NCBI GenBank assembly: GCA_900317125.1
Contig: ONFR01000012.1
Span: 1 to 62,642 of the forward strand
Direction of reading: 5' to 3'
Origin: an uncultured Bacteroidales bacterium
GTDB taxonomy: Bacteria; Bacteroidota; Bacteroidia; Bacteroidales; P3
Length of the DNA stretch: 62,642 nt
Part shown: one piece after another, positions 17,238 to 26,600 of the stretch
How the letters are laid out: every line of letters begins with the position of its first letter
Position numbering within the stretch: position 1 is the first letter of the stretch
Notes under the pieces: model-generated
The model's input: the letters and a program-made list of their open reading frames with translations, nothing else
The model's database searches: none
Told to the model about the DNA's origin: nothing
Position numbers and translations under genes: made by a program

Positions 17238-17507
17238 TTACTTCCTTAAGTTGAGTTTCTTGATGATGGCGCGGTAGCGTTCGATGTCTACATCCTTCAG
17301 ATAATCCAGCTGACGACGACGTTTGCCAACCAAACCCACCAGAGCGCGCTCGCTCACTTGATCCTTTTTGTTCTTCTTCATCAGCTCAGTGAGATGCTGA
17401 ATCCTGTAGGTGAACAGGGCAATCTGTGCCTCAACCGAACCTGAATCTTTCGCACTTTTACCATACTCGGCGAAAATCTCTTCCTTCTTTTCTTTTGTAA
17501 GATACAT
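17238..17507 (-). CDS. rpsO: 30S ribosomal protein S15
   Basis: 89 aa, the normal length for S15. It shows the family pattern DSGSVEAQIALFTYRIQHLTEL, the lysine-rich KKNKKD loop and LVGKRRRQLDYL. It binds 16S rRNA early in 30S assembly. The promoter is a good TTG/TATTTTTG match upstream, and a strong terminator separates it from pnp. Confidence 0.98.
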   Translation of the reverse strand: MYLTKEKKEEIFAEYGKSAKDSGSVEAQIALFTYRIQHLTELMKKNKKDQVSERALVGLVGKRRRQLDYLKDVDIERYRAIIKKLNLRK

Positions 17508-17563
17508 GTTGTTCTTTCTACTGTTGTTATATTATTCGTTTTTTGTTCTTCTGAATTCGATTG

Positions 17564-17592
17564 CAAAAATACAACTTTTTTTTCACATGCAA
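17564..17592 (-). promoter_or_regulatory. rpsO promoter
   Basis: On the minus strand TTG (17592-17590), 18 bases, TATTTTTG (17571-17564). The leader is about 50 bases, long enough for the S15 autoregulation known in other bacteria, although no specific structure is evident. Confidence 0.65.
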
Positions 17593-17695
17593 GCTTTTTC
17601 TTCAAAAAAAATCCAATTTTAACTTTTGTTAGGAAAGTTTGGACACTCCACAAAAAATTAACAATCTTTTTTTCAATGGAATAAAAAAAAGTATG

Positions 17696-17703
17696 TACCT
17701 TTG
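17696..17703 (+). promoter_or_regulatory. -7 element upstream of the Na/Pi cotransporter gene
   Basis: TACCTTTG matches TAnnTTTG, 30 bases before the ATG in an A-rich context. No TTG is seen at the ideal spacing. Confidence 0.5.
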
Positions 17704-17732
17704 CAAAAATAAACAAGTACATCCAGTTTCTA

Positions 17733-19490
17733 ATGAATTTTGGTGACATAATACTGATTCTTATCAAATTTGCAGGTGCTGTCGTGGTGTTCATCTACGG
17801 CATGAAGCTGATGAGCGAGGGGCTGCAAAAGGCCGCTGGCGGCAAAATGCGCAGTATTATGAGCCGGATGACCGGCAATCGGTTCCACGGCATCATCACC
17901 GGAGCCGCTGTGACGGCAGCCGTCCAATCCTCGACAGCAACCACTGTCATGGTGGTCGGTTTTGTCAACTCCGGCCTCCTCACCCTGGCTGGCGCCATCG
18001 CCGTGATCATGGGGGCCAATATCGGCACCACCATCACCTCCTGGATTATCCTGCTCGGCATGAGCGTGGGTGCAGCCGAGTACACCTTCCCCCTCATCGT
18101 CTTTGCCTTGGCATCCCCACTGCTGCTTATGAAAGGCGACAAGGCGAGGTCCATCAGCGAATTCGTTATCGGCTTCGGCATCCTGCTGGTCGGCCTGCGA
18201 TTCCTCCAACACACCATGCCCGACCTCACCCAGCACCCCGCTGTGCTGCAGATGATGCACGGCTGGTCCGACAGTGGTTTCTGGGTCATCCCCCTCTTCA
18301 TCATTGCCGGAGCAGCCCTTGCAGTCCTCAATCAAGCCTCCTCGGCCGTCATGGCCATCACCCTACTCTTCACTGCCAACGGATGGATTGGCTTCGACAT
18401 CGCAGCAGCCATCGTCATGGGGCAGAATATCGGCACCACACTTACCGCCAACATCGCCGCCACCAAAGCCAACACCGCCGGCAAAAAAGCCGCCCGTGCC
18501 CACTTCGTCTTCAACATGGTCGGCACCCTCCTCACCCTCATCGTCCTCTACCCCGTACTCAACCTCACAGCCTATCTGGCCGAACTCCTATCCGGCATCA
18601 CTCCGGCCTTCAACTACCGCCTACTGCCAGTAGCCATTGTTCCCTTGGCCACCACCCTCTTCCACACCTTTTTCAACGTCGCCAACACCATCATCCTCTC
18701 CTTCTTCATCCCCCAATACATCAAAATCGTCAATCTGATGGTCAAACCGTCGCCCGAGGAGACCGACGACGACTTCCGCCTACGCTACATCAGCGGAGGC
18801 TTCACCAACACCGCCGAACTCAACCTCCAGGCCGCCCAAAACGAGATACAGAACTACTCCAAACGCATCCTGCGCATGTTCACTTTTCTGCCCAACCTTC
18901 GCACTGCCAAGGACGACGATGAATTCAACCAGGTGCTGCAACATATCGAAAAATACGAGAGCATTGCCGACCGCATGGAGATGGAAATATCCAAATACCT
19001 CACCAAGGCCGCTGCCGACCTCTCCGCCGAAGGCTCACAGCGCGTCTCCTCCATGCTCCGCATCGTCGACAACCTCGAAAGCGTGGGCGACATCATCTAC
19101 CAGATAGCCATGACGCGCAAAAACAAACGCGAAGCCGCAGTCCACTTCGACCAAGAGCTGAACGACAACCTCGCCCACATGACGCAGCTTGTCCAGCATG
19201 CTCTCGACATCATGGACAACAACATACGCAACGACTACCACCGCATCGACCTCGATGCAGCCTACAAAGCCGAACAGGACATCAACCAATACCGCGACAC
19301 ACTCCGTGCACGCCACCTCGACGCCCTTAAACTCGGCGTCTACGACTTTGCCATTGGCAACGCCTATAGCTCCCTCTACGCCCTTTACGAAAAGCTCGGC
19401 GACTACATCATCAACATCTCCGAAGCTATCGACGACAGCGTCAAAACCGCCGAAGTGCTCGGCCAAAAGAATGAGACAACAACAAAATAA
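17733..19490 (+). CDS. Na/Pi-cotransporter family protein with PhoU-like C-terminus
   Basis: 585 aa. An inner-membrane domain (about 5-340) contains the repeated glutamine-serine-serine motifs of the NptA/PNaS family: VTAAVQSSTATTVMVVGFVNSG and LNQASSAVMAITLLF. GANIGTTITSW and GQNIGTTLTANIAAT are also present. The soluble C-terminal region (about 370-575) is helical and PhoU-like. The family imports or exports phosphate with sodium; in Bacteroidetes the direction is not established. purM follows after 15 bases, so phosphate transport and purine synthesis may share a transcript. Confidence 0.88.
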   Translation: MNFGDIILILIKFAGAVVVFIYGMKLMSEGLQKAAGGKMRSIMSRMTGNRFHGIITGAAVTAAVQSSTATTVMVVGFVNSGLLTLAGAIAVIMGANIGTTITSWIILLGMSVGAAEYTFPLIVFALASPLLLMKGDKARSISEFVIGFGILLVGLRFLQHTMPDLTQHPAVLQMMHGWSDSGFWVIPLFIIAGAALAVLNQASSAVMAITLLFTANGWIGFDIAAAIVMGQNIGTTLTANIAATKANTAGKKAARAHFVFNMVGTLLTLIVLYPVLNLTAYLAELLSGITPAFNYRLLPVAIVPLATTLFHTFFNVANTIILSFFIPQYIKIVNLMVKPSPEETDDDFRLRYISGGFTNTAELNLQAAQNEIQNYSKRILRMFTFLPNLRTAKDDDEFNQVLQHIEKYESIADRMEMEISKYLTKAAADLSAEGSQRVSSMLRIVDNLESVGDIIYQIAMTRKNKREAAVHFDQELNDNLAHMTQLVQHALDIMDNNIRNDYHRIDLDAAYKAEQDINQYRDTLRARHLDALKLGVYDFAIGNAYSSLYALYEKLGDYIINISEAIDDSVKTAEVLGQKNETTTK

Positions 19491-19505
19491 ACACTCCACG
19501 ATACC

Positions 19506-20678
19506 ATGGATACATTGAAATACAACCTTCGCGGCGTCTCAGCATCCAAAGAAGATGTACACAACGCCATCAAAAACATCGACAAAGGCCTTTTCCCGAA
19601 AGCCTTCTGCAAAATCATCCCCGACTACCTCGGCGGCGATGAATACTATTGCAACATCATGCACGCCGACGGTGCAGGAACCAAATCGTCTCTCGCCTAC
19701 CTCTACTGGAAAGAGACCGGCGACATGAGTGTATGGAAAGGCATCGCCATCGACGCCGTCGTCATGAACCTCGACGACCTTCTTTGCGTGGGCGCCGTCG
19801 ACAACATCCTCCTGTCATCCACCATCGGGCGTAACAAAAACCTCATCCCCGGTGAAGTCATCAGCGCCGTCATCAACGGCACCGAAGAGTTCCTGCAGCA
19901 GATGCGCGACCTCGGCATCGGCATTTACCTCACCGGCGGCGAGACAGCCGACGTGGGCGACCTCGTCCGCACCATCATCGTCGACTCCACCGTCACCGCC
20001 CGCATGCGCCGTGCCGACGTCATCGACAACGCCCATATCCACGCCGGCAACGTCATTGTAGGCCTTGCCTCCTACGGTCAGGCAACCTACGAAGACCGCT
20101 ACAACGGCGGCATGGGCAGCAATGGCCTCACCTCGGCTCGCCACGATGTATTCTCCAAAATCTACGCCAGCAAATACCCCATGAGCTACGACCACAACCT
20201 CCCCGACGACGTGGTATACTGTGGCAACCGCCGACTGACTGACCCCACCGAGGTGGCAGGCGTCGACGCCGGTTCAATGGTGCTCTCCCCCACCCGCACC
20301 TATGCCCCCGTCATCCGTCGCGTGCTTGATGAATACCGCTCTCAAATCAGCGGCATGATTCACTGCAGCGGCGGCGCTCAAACCAAGGTGCTGCACTTCA
20401 TCGACCACCTACATGTCATCAAAGACAACCTCTTCCCCGTACCCCCACTGTTCCGCATGATCCATGACGAGAGTGCCACCGACTGGAAAGAGATGTACAA
20501 AGTATTCAACATGGGCCACCGCATGGAAATCTACACCGACGAAAACACCGCACAAGGCATCATCGACATCGCCCGCGGATTCAACATCGAAGCACAGATA
20601 ATCGGTCACGTGGAGGCCAGCGAAACCCCACAGGTAACTGTCGCCACCGAGAACGGCACATTCATCTACAACAATTAA
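19506..20678 (+). CDS. purM: phosphoribosylformylglycinamidine cyclo-ligase
   Basis: 390 aa, somewhat longer than the enterobacterial enzyme (about 345), as in other Bacteroidetes. AIRS-family landmarks are HADGAGTKSSLAYLYWKETGD, an AIDAVVMNLDDLLCVGA segment, LTGGETADVGDLVR and GLASYGQATYEDRYNGGMGSNGLT. It performs the ATP-dependent closure of FGAM to AIR, the fifth step of de novo purine synthesis. It sits between a phosphate transporter and a HIT-family nucleotide hydrolase, with short gaps on both sides. Confidence 0.92.
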   Translation: MDTLKYNLRGVSASKEDVHNAIKNIDKGLFPKAFCKIIPDYLGGDEYYCNIMHADGAGTKSSLAYLYWKETGDMSVWKGIAIDAVVMNLDDLLCVGAVDNILLSSTIGRNKNLIPGEVISAVINGTEEFLQQMRDLGIGIYLTGGETADVGDLVRTIIVDSTVTARMRRADVIDNAHIHAGNVIVGLASYGQATYEDRYNGGMGSNGLTSARHDVFSKIYASKYPMSYDHNLPDDVVYCGNRRLTDPTEVAGVDAGSMVLSPTRTYAPVIRRVLDEYRSQISGMIHCSGGAQTKVLHFIDHLHVIKDNLFPVPPLFRMIHDESATDWKEMYKVFNMGHRMEIYTDENTAQGIIDIARGFNIEAQIIGHVEASETPQVTVATENGTFIYNN

Positions 20679-20690
20679 AAACATAACACC

Positions 20691-21083
20691 ATGGCATCAA
20701 TCTTTTCACGTATCGTAGCCGGCGAGATACCCTGCTACAAAGTAGCCGAAACCGACAACTGCCTGGCCTTCCTCGACGTCAACCCCGTAGTCAAAGGCCA
20801 CGTCCTCTGCATCCCCAAAAAAGAGGTGGACTACATCTTCGACCTCGACGAAGACCTCTACTGCGAACTGCAGCGCTTTGCACACCGCGTGGCACGCGGC
20901 CTTAAAAAAGCCTGTCCCTGTGTCAAAGTAGGTGTCGCCGTGCTGGGCCTTGAAGTGCCCCACGCCCACATCCACCTTGTCCCCATGCAGACCGAAGCCG
21001 ACCTCAATTTCCATCACCACATCAAGATGGAACCCGCTGAAATGGCTGCTTTGGCACAACAGATAGCCAACGCCATCGAATAG
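20691..21083 (+). CDS. HIT family protein (nucleotide hydrolase/transferase)
   Basis: 130 aa, typical for HIT proteins. It starts IFSRIVAGEIPCYKVAE, has FLDVNPVVKGHVLCIPKKE and carries the catalytic histidine triad in VPHAHIHLVPM (about residues 88-98). Members hydrolyse AMP-linked substrates such as AMP-lysine or dinucleoside polyphosphates. It begins 12 bases after purM and ends the transcript at a strong terminator. Confidence 0.92.
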   Translation: MASIFSRIVAGEIPCYKVAETDNCLAFLDVNPVVKGHVLCIPKKEVDYIFDLDEDLYCELQRFAHRVARGLKKACPCVKVGVAVLGLEVPHAHIHLVPMQTEADLNFHHHIKMEPAEMAALAQQIANAIE

Positions 21084-21103
21084 CACAACTATCCCAAACA
21101 ATA

Positions 21104-21138
21104 AGGGGGGGTGCACCAACGTGTATCCCCCCTTTTTA
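21104..21138 (+). terminator. terminator after the HIT gene
   Basis: G-rich arm (about 21105-21111) paired with CCCCCC (21127-21132), with a GTGCACCAACGTGTAT loop region, followed by TTTTTA. Confidence 0.8.
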
Positions 21139-21221
21139 TGCCCCCTACCCAACCCATCTTCTCAAATCAGTCATACACCTCATATTACATTACATTTTGA
21201 CGGTGTTTCTCTTGTTTTTTA

Positions 21222-21250
21222 TTCACCCCAGATCGGTCATTAGAATGTGG
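21222..21250 (-). repeat. dispersed intergenic repeat, CTAAYGACCG family
   Basis: On the minus strand CATTCTAATGACCGATCTGG followed by GGTGAAT. Confidence 0.55.
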
Positions 21251-21370
21251 CCACTCATAATCACCTACGGAATAATATCATATCAATCAACCGGATATAC
21301 TTTTAGGCGAAAGTCTACGGGACAATGCCCTATTCAGGTGTCACGCTTGCCCACCACTCATTCCATACAA

Positions 21371-21414
21371 GTTTCCGGATTCCTAATCAACGTTTAACAC
21401 AAATCGGTCATTAG
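21371..21414. repeat. inverted pair of CTAAYGACCG repeat halves
   Basis: The plus strand starts GTTTCCGGATTCCTAATCAA, matching the repeat's left half. About ten bases on, the minus strand shows CTAATGACCGATTTGTGTTAA. Two copies thus face each other. Confidence 0.55.
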
Positions 21415-21695
21415 CCAACTTATCAATCGGGATAACCACACTCAGCGGACGGCTCGCATGACCCACTTGGGCCGTTCAATCTCGCCTCGATGTTGCCTGC
21501 TTATAGGCTTGTTTTCCGTTATCATATCGAGTAACGATGCTATAACGATACTCTATCGATGCAGGATTGAACGACCCCTCTCCGTAGCGAGGGGAAAACG
21601 TTGCCGCTCCATGGCGCAGGGCGGGTAGGCAGAACAAGGTACGGGGCAGGGTTTATCCCCGTGCATTGCACGATTCGGCAGTTAGACCATAGAAG

Positions 21696-21727
21696 TTTTC
21701 GGTTTCCTAACGACCGATTTTGGTTTA
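21696..21727 (+). repeat. dispersed intergenic repeat, CTAAYGACCG family
   Basis: TTTTCGGTTTCCTAACGACC then GATTTTGGTTTAA; the closest relative is the copy at 2741, with only a few mismatches. Confidence 0.7.
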
Positions 21728-21800
21728 AGGGGTTGCTATCGAAAGAATCATCAGAACCTCTCAGTGAGCAAAATAAGCAATCTGATGGTGATAAAGGCAA

Positions 21801-21836
21801 AATAAGTGCCCCGGCATAGTTGTCGGGGCACTTATT
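21801..21836. terminator. long perfect hairpin downstream of greA
   Basis: Arms of 16 bases, AATAAGTGCCCCGGCA (21801-21816) and TGTCGGGGCACTTATT (21821-21836), pair around the loop TAGT with a single G-T pair at the loop side. AT-rich outer pairs let it act as a terminator in either direction. It lies about 130 bases past the greA stop, with no gene between. Confidence 0.65.
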
Positions 21837-21963
21837 ATCTGTTTAGCGTCGAGCTCTTGCATTAAAGGTGAAATAGTCCTTCAACTACTTACCCGTTGCA
21901 AAAACAAGGCTTGCCTGTTACGTTGGATATATCAAGTAATATCCTTGGCTGATAGACGAACTG

Positions 21964-22437
21964 CTATCGTTCGACGGTGAGGATTTCAAACTGCATGGTA
22001 CCGGCAGGGACCACTACGTCGACTTGCTCGCCAGCACGTTTACCCAAGAAGGCCTGGGCAAAGGGAGAGGTGACGGAAATCTTGCCTTCCTTCAGACTGG
22101 CTTCACTCTCCGGAACGATGGTATAGACTTGCTTAGCATTGTTCTTGATATTACGGATAGTGATTTTCGAGAGGAGGAGGACTTTGGAGGTGTCGATTTT
22201 CGACTCGTCGAGCAGACGGGCGTTGGCGACAAGTTCCTGCAGTTTGGAGATGCGTGCTTCGAGATGCCCTTGAGCTTCTTTGGCGGCGTCATATTCGGCA
22301 TTTTCGGAGAGGTCGCCTTTGTCGCGGGCTTCGGCAATGGCCGCCGAGGCGGCAGGACGGTCGAAAGCAATCAGGTGGTGGAGTTCGTCTTTGAGCTTCT
22401 GGAGCCCCTCTTCGCTATAATACTTGATTTCTGACAT
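21964..22437 (-). CDS. greA: transcription elongation factor GreA
   Basis: 157 aa, the normal length. The N-terminal coiled coil carries the acidic tip GDLSENAEYDAAKEAQGHLEAR (about residues 40-61), which reaches into the RNA polymerase secondary channel to stimulate cleavage of backtracked RNA. The C-terminal FKBP-like domain shows VYTIVPESEASLKEGKISVTSPFAQAFLG. It lies downstream of the PorV-like gene but is separated from it by a strong terminator. Confidence 0.97.
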   Translation of the reverse strand: MSEIKYYSEEGLQKLKDELHHLIAFDRPAASAAIAEARDKGDLSENAEYDAAKEAQGHLEARISKLQELVANARLLDESKIDTSKVLLLSKITIRNIKNNAKQVYTIVPESEASLKEGKISVTSPFAQAFLGKRAGEQVDVVVPAGTMQFEILTVER

Positions 22438-22471
22438 GATTGGTTTTGATGTGTTATTGAATGCGTTTAAA

Positions 22472-22502
22472 AATTAGGAAAGGCTTGGAAAGCCTTTCCT
22501 AA
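22472..22502 (-). terminator. terminator ending the secDF-to-PorV gene run
   Basis: TTAGGAAAGGCT / AGCCTTTCCTAA with a short loop. On the minus strand it is followed by TTTTTAAA. It lies 24 bases past the PorV-like stop. Confidence 0.8.
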
Positions 22503-22525
22503 TAGTTTAATATGTAATCTAGCTC

Positions 22526-23611
22526 TTAGAACTTGAACGTTGCTCCGATGGCATGAGTGCCACGGAGATTGGCGGAAGTGCGATAGGAATAATCGACGGT
22601 AAGAGCAGTGTTACTATCGGAGCCTTTCTTGGCCAGAGGAACATCGACAGAAGCTCCGGCATGGATACCTGTGTTAGCGGTTGTGCGGAGGTCTTTGTCA
22701 AAGATGTCAGTCTGGTAGACATAACCGCAACGGAGGCTGAATATATTGAGAAGGCTATATTCAAGACCCAAGGCGAAATTGTCTTTGAGGAAGGCATTGG
22801 AGGTGAAGGCACCGGCAATGGTGATACGCTGACTTAAGGCTTCGATGAGGAAGTCGTAAGAGGCACCAATGTTGAGGCAGGTGGGAAGCTCCATCTCGCC
22901 CGAACGGAACTCGGCAGTCATATTGTTGCCTGCTGCGTTGGGGAAGGTGAAGGACAAACCGGTACCGTCAAAGCTGAAGGCAGGGCCCCAGTTCTTCAGG
23001 CTGATACCGAATTTGAGTTCATCGTCACGACCTGTGACATACTGGATACCGGCATCAATGGCGAAGGCACTACCGGAGACGTTGGCAGTGGACTCGCTGA
23101 TGACTTTCAAGTTGACACCACCGCGAATGGAAGTGGTGAAAATATGAGAGTAAGCAACATTGATGTTCATCAACGTGGGGGAGTAAGTACCATTAATAGG
23201 TTCAGGGCTCTCCTCGGTGGTGATGGCAATATCGCCAAAACCCATAGACATGAGGCTCAAGCCCATGACACCACGGTCGAAAAGGCGGACAGCCAAACCC
23301 AGAGCGTTGATGGAGGCGCCACTATTGAGTCCGCTTCTGCCACCATAGAGCATAGTGTTGGTGTAAGTGAACTCGAAGTTATTGACGTAACTGAGACCCG
23401 CGATGTTCGAATAGAAAGCATCCAGACCACGGACATTGGCCACGCCGGCACTACCCCAACCAGTGCTGCGGGCCCACGGGTTGATAAGCAACTCCGTGGC
23501 TCCAGCAGTACCTCTACGCTTGTCGTTACCAGCCCAAACGGACTCGGTAGACACGAGTACCATGATGGCTACTACAGCAAATATTCTAAATATGTTTTTC
23601 ATTTCTGTCAT
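22526..23611 (-). CDS. PorV/PorQ-family outer-membrane barrel
   Basis: 361 aa (358 if translation starts at the ATG at 23602, which gives an N-terminus like its neighbour's, MKNIF). The signal peptide ends near VWAG. The mature start, RRGTAGATELLINPWARSTGWGSAGVANVRGLDAFYSNIAGLSY, is the hallmark of the PorV/PorQ (DUF3308-like) family. Regular beta-barrel strands follow up to the terminal GATFKF. PorV proteins bind T9SS cargo C-terminal domains as they emerge and pass them on. This copy directly follows a giant secreted protein and a TonB-dependent receptor, so it may be a dedicated shuttle (inference). A general FadL-like barrel role is an alternative. Confidence 0.8.
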   Translation of the reverse strand: MTEMKNIFRIFAVVAIMVLVSTESVWAGNDKRRGTAGATELLINPWARSTGWGSAGVANVRGLDAFYSNIAGLSYVNNFEFTYTNTMLYGGRSGLNSGASINALGLAVRLFDRGVMGLSLMSMGFGDIAITTEESPEPINGTYSPTLMNINVAYSHIFTTSIRGGVNLKVISESTANVSGSAFAIDAGIQYVTGRDDELKFGISLKNWGPAFSFDGTGLSFTFPNAAGNNMTAEFRSGEMELPTCLNIGASYDFLIEALSQRITIAGAFTSNAFLKDNFALGLEYSLLNIFSLRCGYVYQTDIFDKDLRTTANTGIHAGASVDVPLAKKGSDSNTALTVDYSYRTSANLRGTHAIGATFKF

Positions 23612-23634
23612 TTTTAAAGATTAACAAACAGTGC

Positions 23635-26600
23635 TTAGAATCCGAAAGAGTTCAGGTCGACAGGACGCATGGTGCCAAACCACTTGACAACACGGTCGCC
23701 AATGCCGGGAACTTTAAAGTGGATAAGATATACACCACCTGCAATAGGAATACCAGTGTGGTTGTGGAGATCCCAGTCGAGCGTGGTGGCAGTACCAGAG
23801 GTAGGTCCAAGTCTGCGGACCAAAGTACCATCAATAGTGTAGATGGAGACTACAGTTCCGACGGGGACGTTGACAAAGCGCACCTTGGTTTCCAACTGGC
23901 TGGTGGTTTCATAGGTAGAATAGCTGTAATAGGGGTTCGGGACGACATTGATTAGGCTGAGGATGGAATCCTTGTAGGACTTGGTAGACTTATCGGCTGT
24001 AGCATTGCCAGTAATGGTGGCAATGTCGGATGTCAACTCGAACATGTACATAGGATAGTTCGAATTCTGAACATCTGCATCGAACAGACGGACAGACGAA
24101 CCATTGGGCGAGAGATAACGTCCATAAGGCGTGTTCACGTCAAGATTGATGGTGACATCGCAAGGAATGTCAACAGGGTTCTTGAATTGGAAACGGGGAC
24201 TGACTAACGGCATGTTGACCCAAGCAACCGAGGCGAAGAGCAGAGCGGCAGAGTCGCGCTGCGGGATGAGGGTGGTACTTTCACCATCGAGGATACCGTG
24301 GTTGCAGCGGAGACGGTCGACGTCGGATTCGGGGACAAAGTCCATCAGGCGCTCAAGTGAGGAAAGCATGCTGTAGGCCCAACGACCATAATCGTAAGAA
24401 GGAGTTTTGTAAGAGGTGACAACAGAATTCTTGTTGTTGACAATGTCGTAGAAGATCTGGTCGGTGGAATTCAACACATAGATGAAGTGACGGCCACCCA
24501 TGACATAATTCTGAGTACCCTCAGTAAGATCGAATGTGGGATTCCAGAGCATATCGGTACCATTGTACTGGATATAGCGGGAGTCTTCACCGAACATGAT
24601 GTTGAGACGCTCACCAGTCGAAGTATTGATGGCATAACCGGGGAACCAACCCATACCTGTTTCATGGACGAATGCGGGGTTGTTCATGTCTTCAGCATCG
24701 GGAGTGACACCAGCCTCAGCGGCAGTGCGACCCAATTTGTCGACAGAAGCATGACGACGGATTTGGAAACGACGGGCGTGACCCTCAGACTGAGTATGGT
24801 CATCACACATCTCCAGAACCGGGCAACGAGTCCACTTGGAAGTGTCGCTTGTGAAAACTATCTGGACACTGGGAAGCTTGGAGAGGTCGTTAAAGTTAAG
24901 CGACTTGTTGCGGAAGTTATCCATTGCCTTACGGGTGATAGTCCATTTGTTATAGGTACGTGCGAACACGGTGCTTATACGGCAGAGACTATCGAGGATA
25001 TGGTCGTCAGCAACATAATAGCGGAGTCCGAAGCCAGGATGCATCGGCAGTGTGGACACAAGGCCATAAGGAGCCCAGGAGCCAGCCACATCTTCGAACA
25101 CCTGGTAACGGTCGACACCAAGGTGCGACGGGTTACCGTTCATGTTGGTCTGCATGCTCTTGAAATAGTCCTCATCGATGTAGGTTTCAGAGTAACTGAT
25201 TTCACCAGTGGTAGCGGTGAAAGTATTACGGGTACCAGCGGCAAATTGAGTACCGGAGCGAACCCAGTTCTGCACCCAGTAGCTATCATCATCGGGGATG
25301 GCAGTCAACCAAGGTGTAGCATTATCGGCGTAGGTAACAGAAGAGGACAAGAGAGCCTTGTCGTTAACGAAACCGCCCCAATAACGTGAGAGGAAGTTCT
25401 CGCTCGACTGAGTGGTGATGACGAGAGGAGAGGCAACCTCCTGAGGATTGCTCAAAGCAACGGCAATACCAAGATCGAGGAAGAGCTGTTCGTTGAAACG
25501 GCCAATCTTAAAGTCGGATTTCACGCTCATGACTTCGTCATAGAGGTAAGGATTCTCAGCGTAGGTGGGATCCTCGGGGGACTTGGAAATAGTCCAGTTA
25601 CCATCAACGATATTCTCGGTCTGGTCGAACTTGATGAGATATTTACCAGCCTTAACGTTAAGCGGGTCGATAACCTCAACACGGATAGGACCGTGGTTCT
25701 GTTCATAACGGGGATTCAGAATCTGGCAGGGATCTTTCAGCATGCCTGCACCATCAGCGCGGAACTTACCAGCGGGTTTGCCGGGCTTACCAGGGGCACC
25801 CATGAGTTCCTCAATCGACTCATTAGAGAGACGAAGGACGGAGCCACCGTTACCATAGCCTTCGATACGGGTAATGTTGGGGCACATGCCGAATTCGGCA
25901 TTCACGACGGTGCCGCCATTCTCAGACGAAGGATTGTGGGGGATAGCAACGACAGGAGTAATGGTTCTTCCAAACTCATCTTTACGACCGGCAAGATAGG
26001 GTTCTTTCTGACCGTCGAGTTTGTCAGCTTCGATAGCAAACTCCTTATAACGGTTCTGAGCGTAGGCAACGCAGACGAAGTAGTACTCCTTGTTGTTGAC
26101 AAGATTGGTGTTACGGCCTGTAGCGAAAGCATCGGTAGTGATGCGGAACACGTGTTTGATACCCTGGTTGGCACCTTCAACCATGATGGTCGGAGTCATG
26201 AGGCCTGTGGTACTGTTACGAGTGTAGTTGACAAGGGTACCAATGGGCAGACTGGGATTATCGTTGAAGACAGTGTCGTAAACTCTGGTAACAGAATCGT
26301 AGGTGACGCTCTCAATCGAATCGTAGAAGTTACGGACGTCGCACTGGGCAACAAGAGCGGCCTTGGTGATGTCGCGGATGTCGGCAATGGAGACATTAGC
26401 ATCCTTCAACTGATAAATCTGATAACCTTCGAATTTGTAGCTGCGCTGCTCATCGGAATAGAACTGAGTGTTGCCTTCTGCATCGGTGAAAGAACGGACG
26501 ATAGCAGGATCAACCTCAGAGTACTTCTCACCGAAGTTATTGCTAGCGGGGTTGTCGTACTTAACATAGAGGATAACTTCGTTGTTCATTTCCTGGGCAA

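Larger units (their letters stand above)
21139..21963. other. 825-bp gene-free interval rich in repeats
   Basis: No ORF here resembles a protein. The interval holds copies of the CTAAYGACCG repeat at 21222, 21371 and 21696. It has an inverted pair of CGTTCAATC / GATTGAACG around 21476-21566 and a CCCCTC/GAGGGG hairpin near 21578-21598. It ends with the strong hairpin at 21801-21836. It could hide a non-coding RNA or be the scar of a lost element. Confidence 0.5.

Noticed and set aside
21139..21963. A structural RNA such as tmRNA, RNase P RNA or 6S RNA in the long gap
   Set aside because: None of the conserved core sequences or tRNA-like ends of these RNAs is recognisable; only small hairpins and dispersed repeats are seen.
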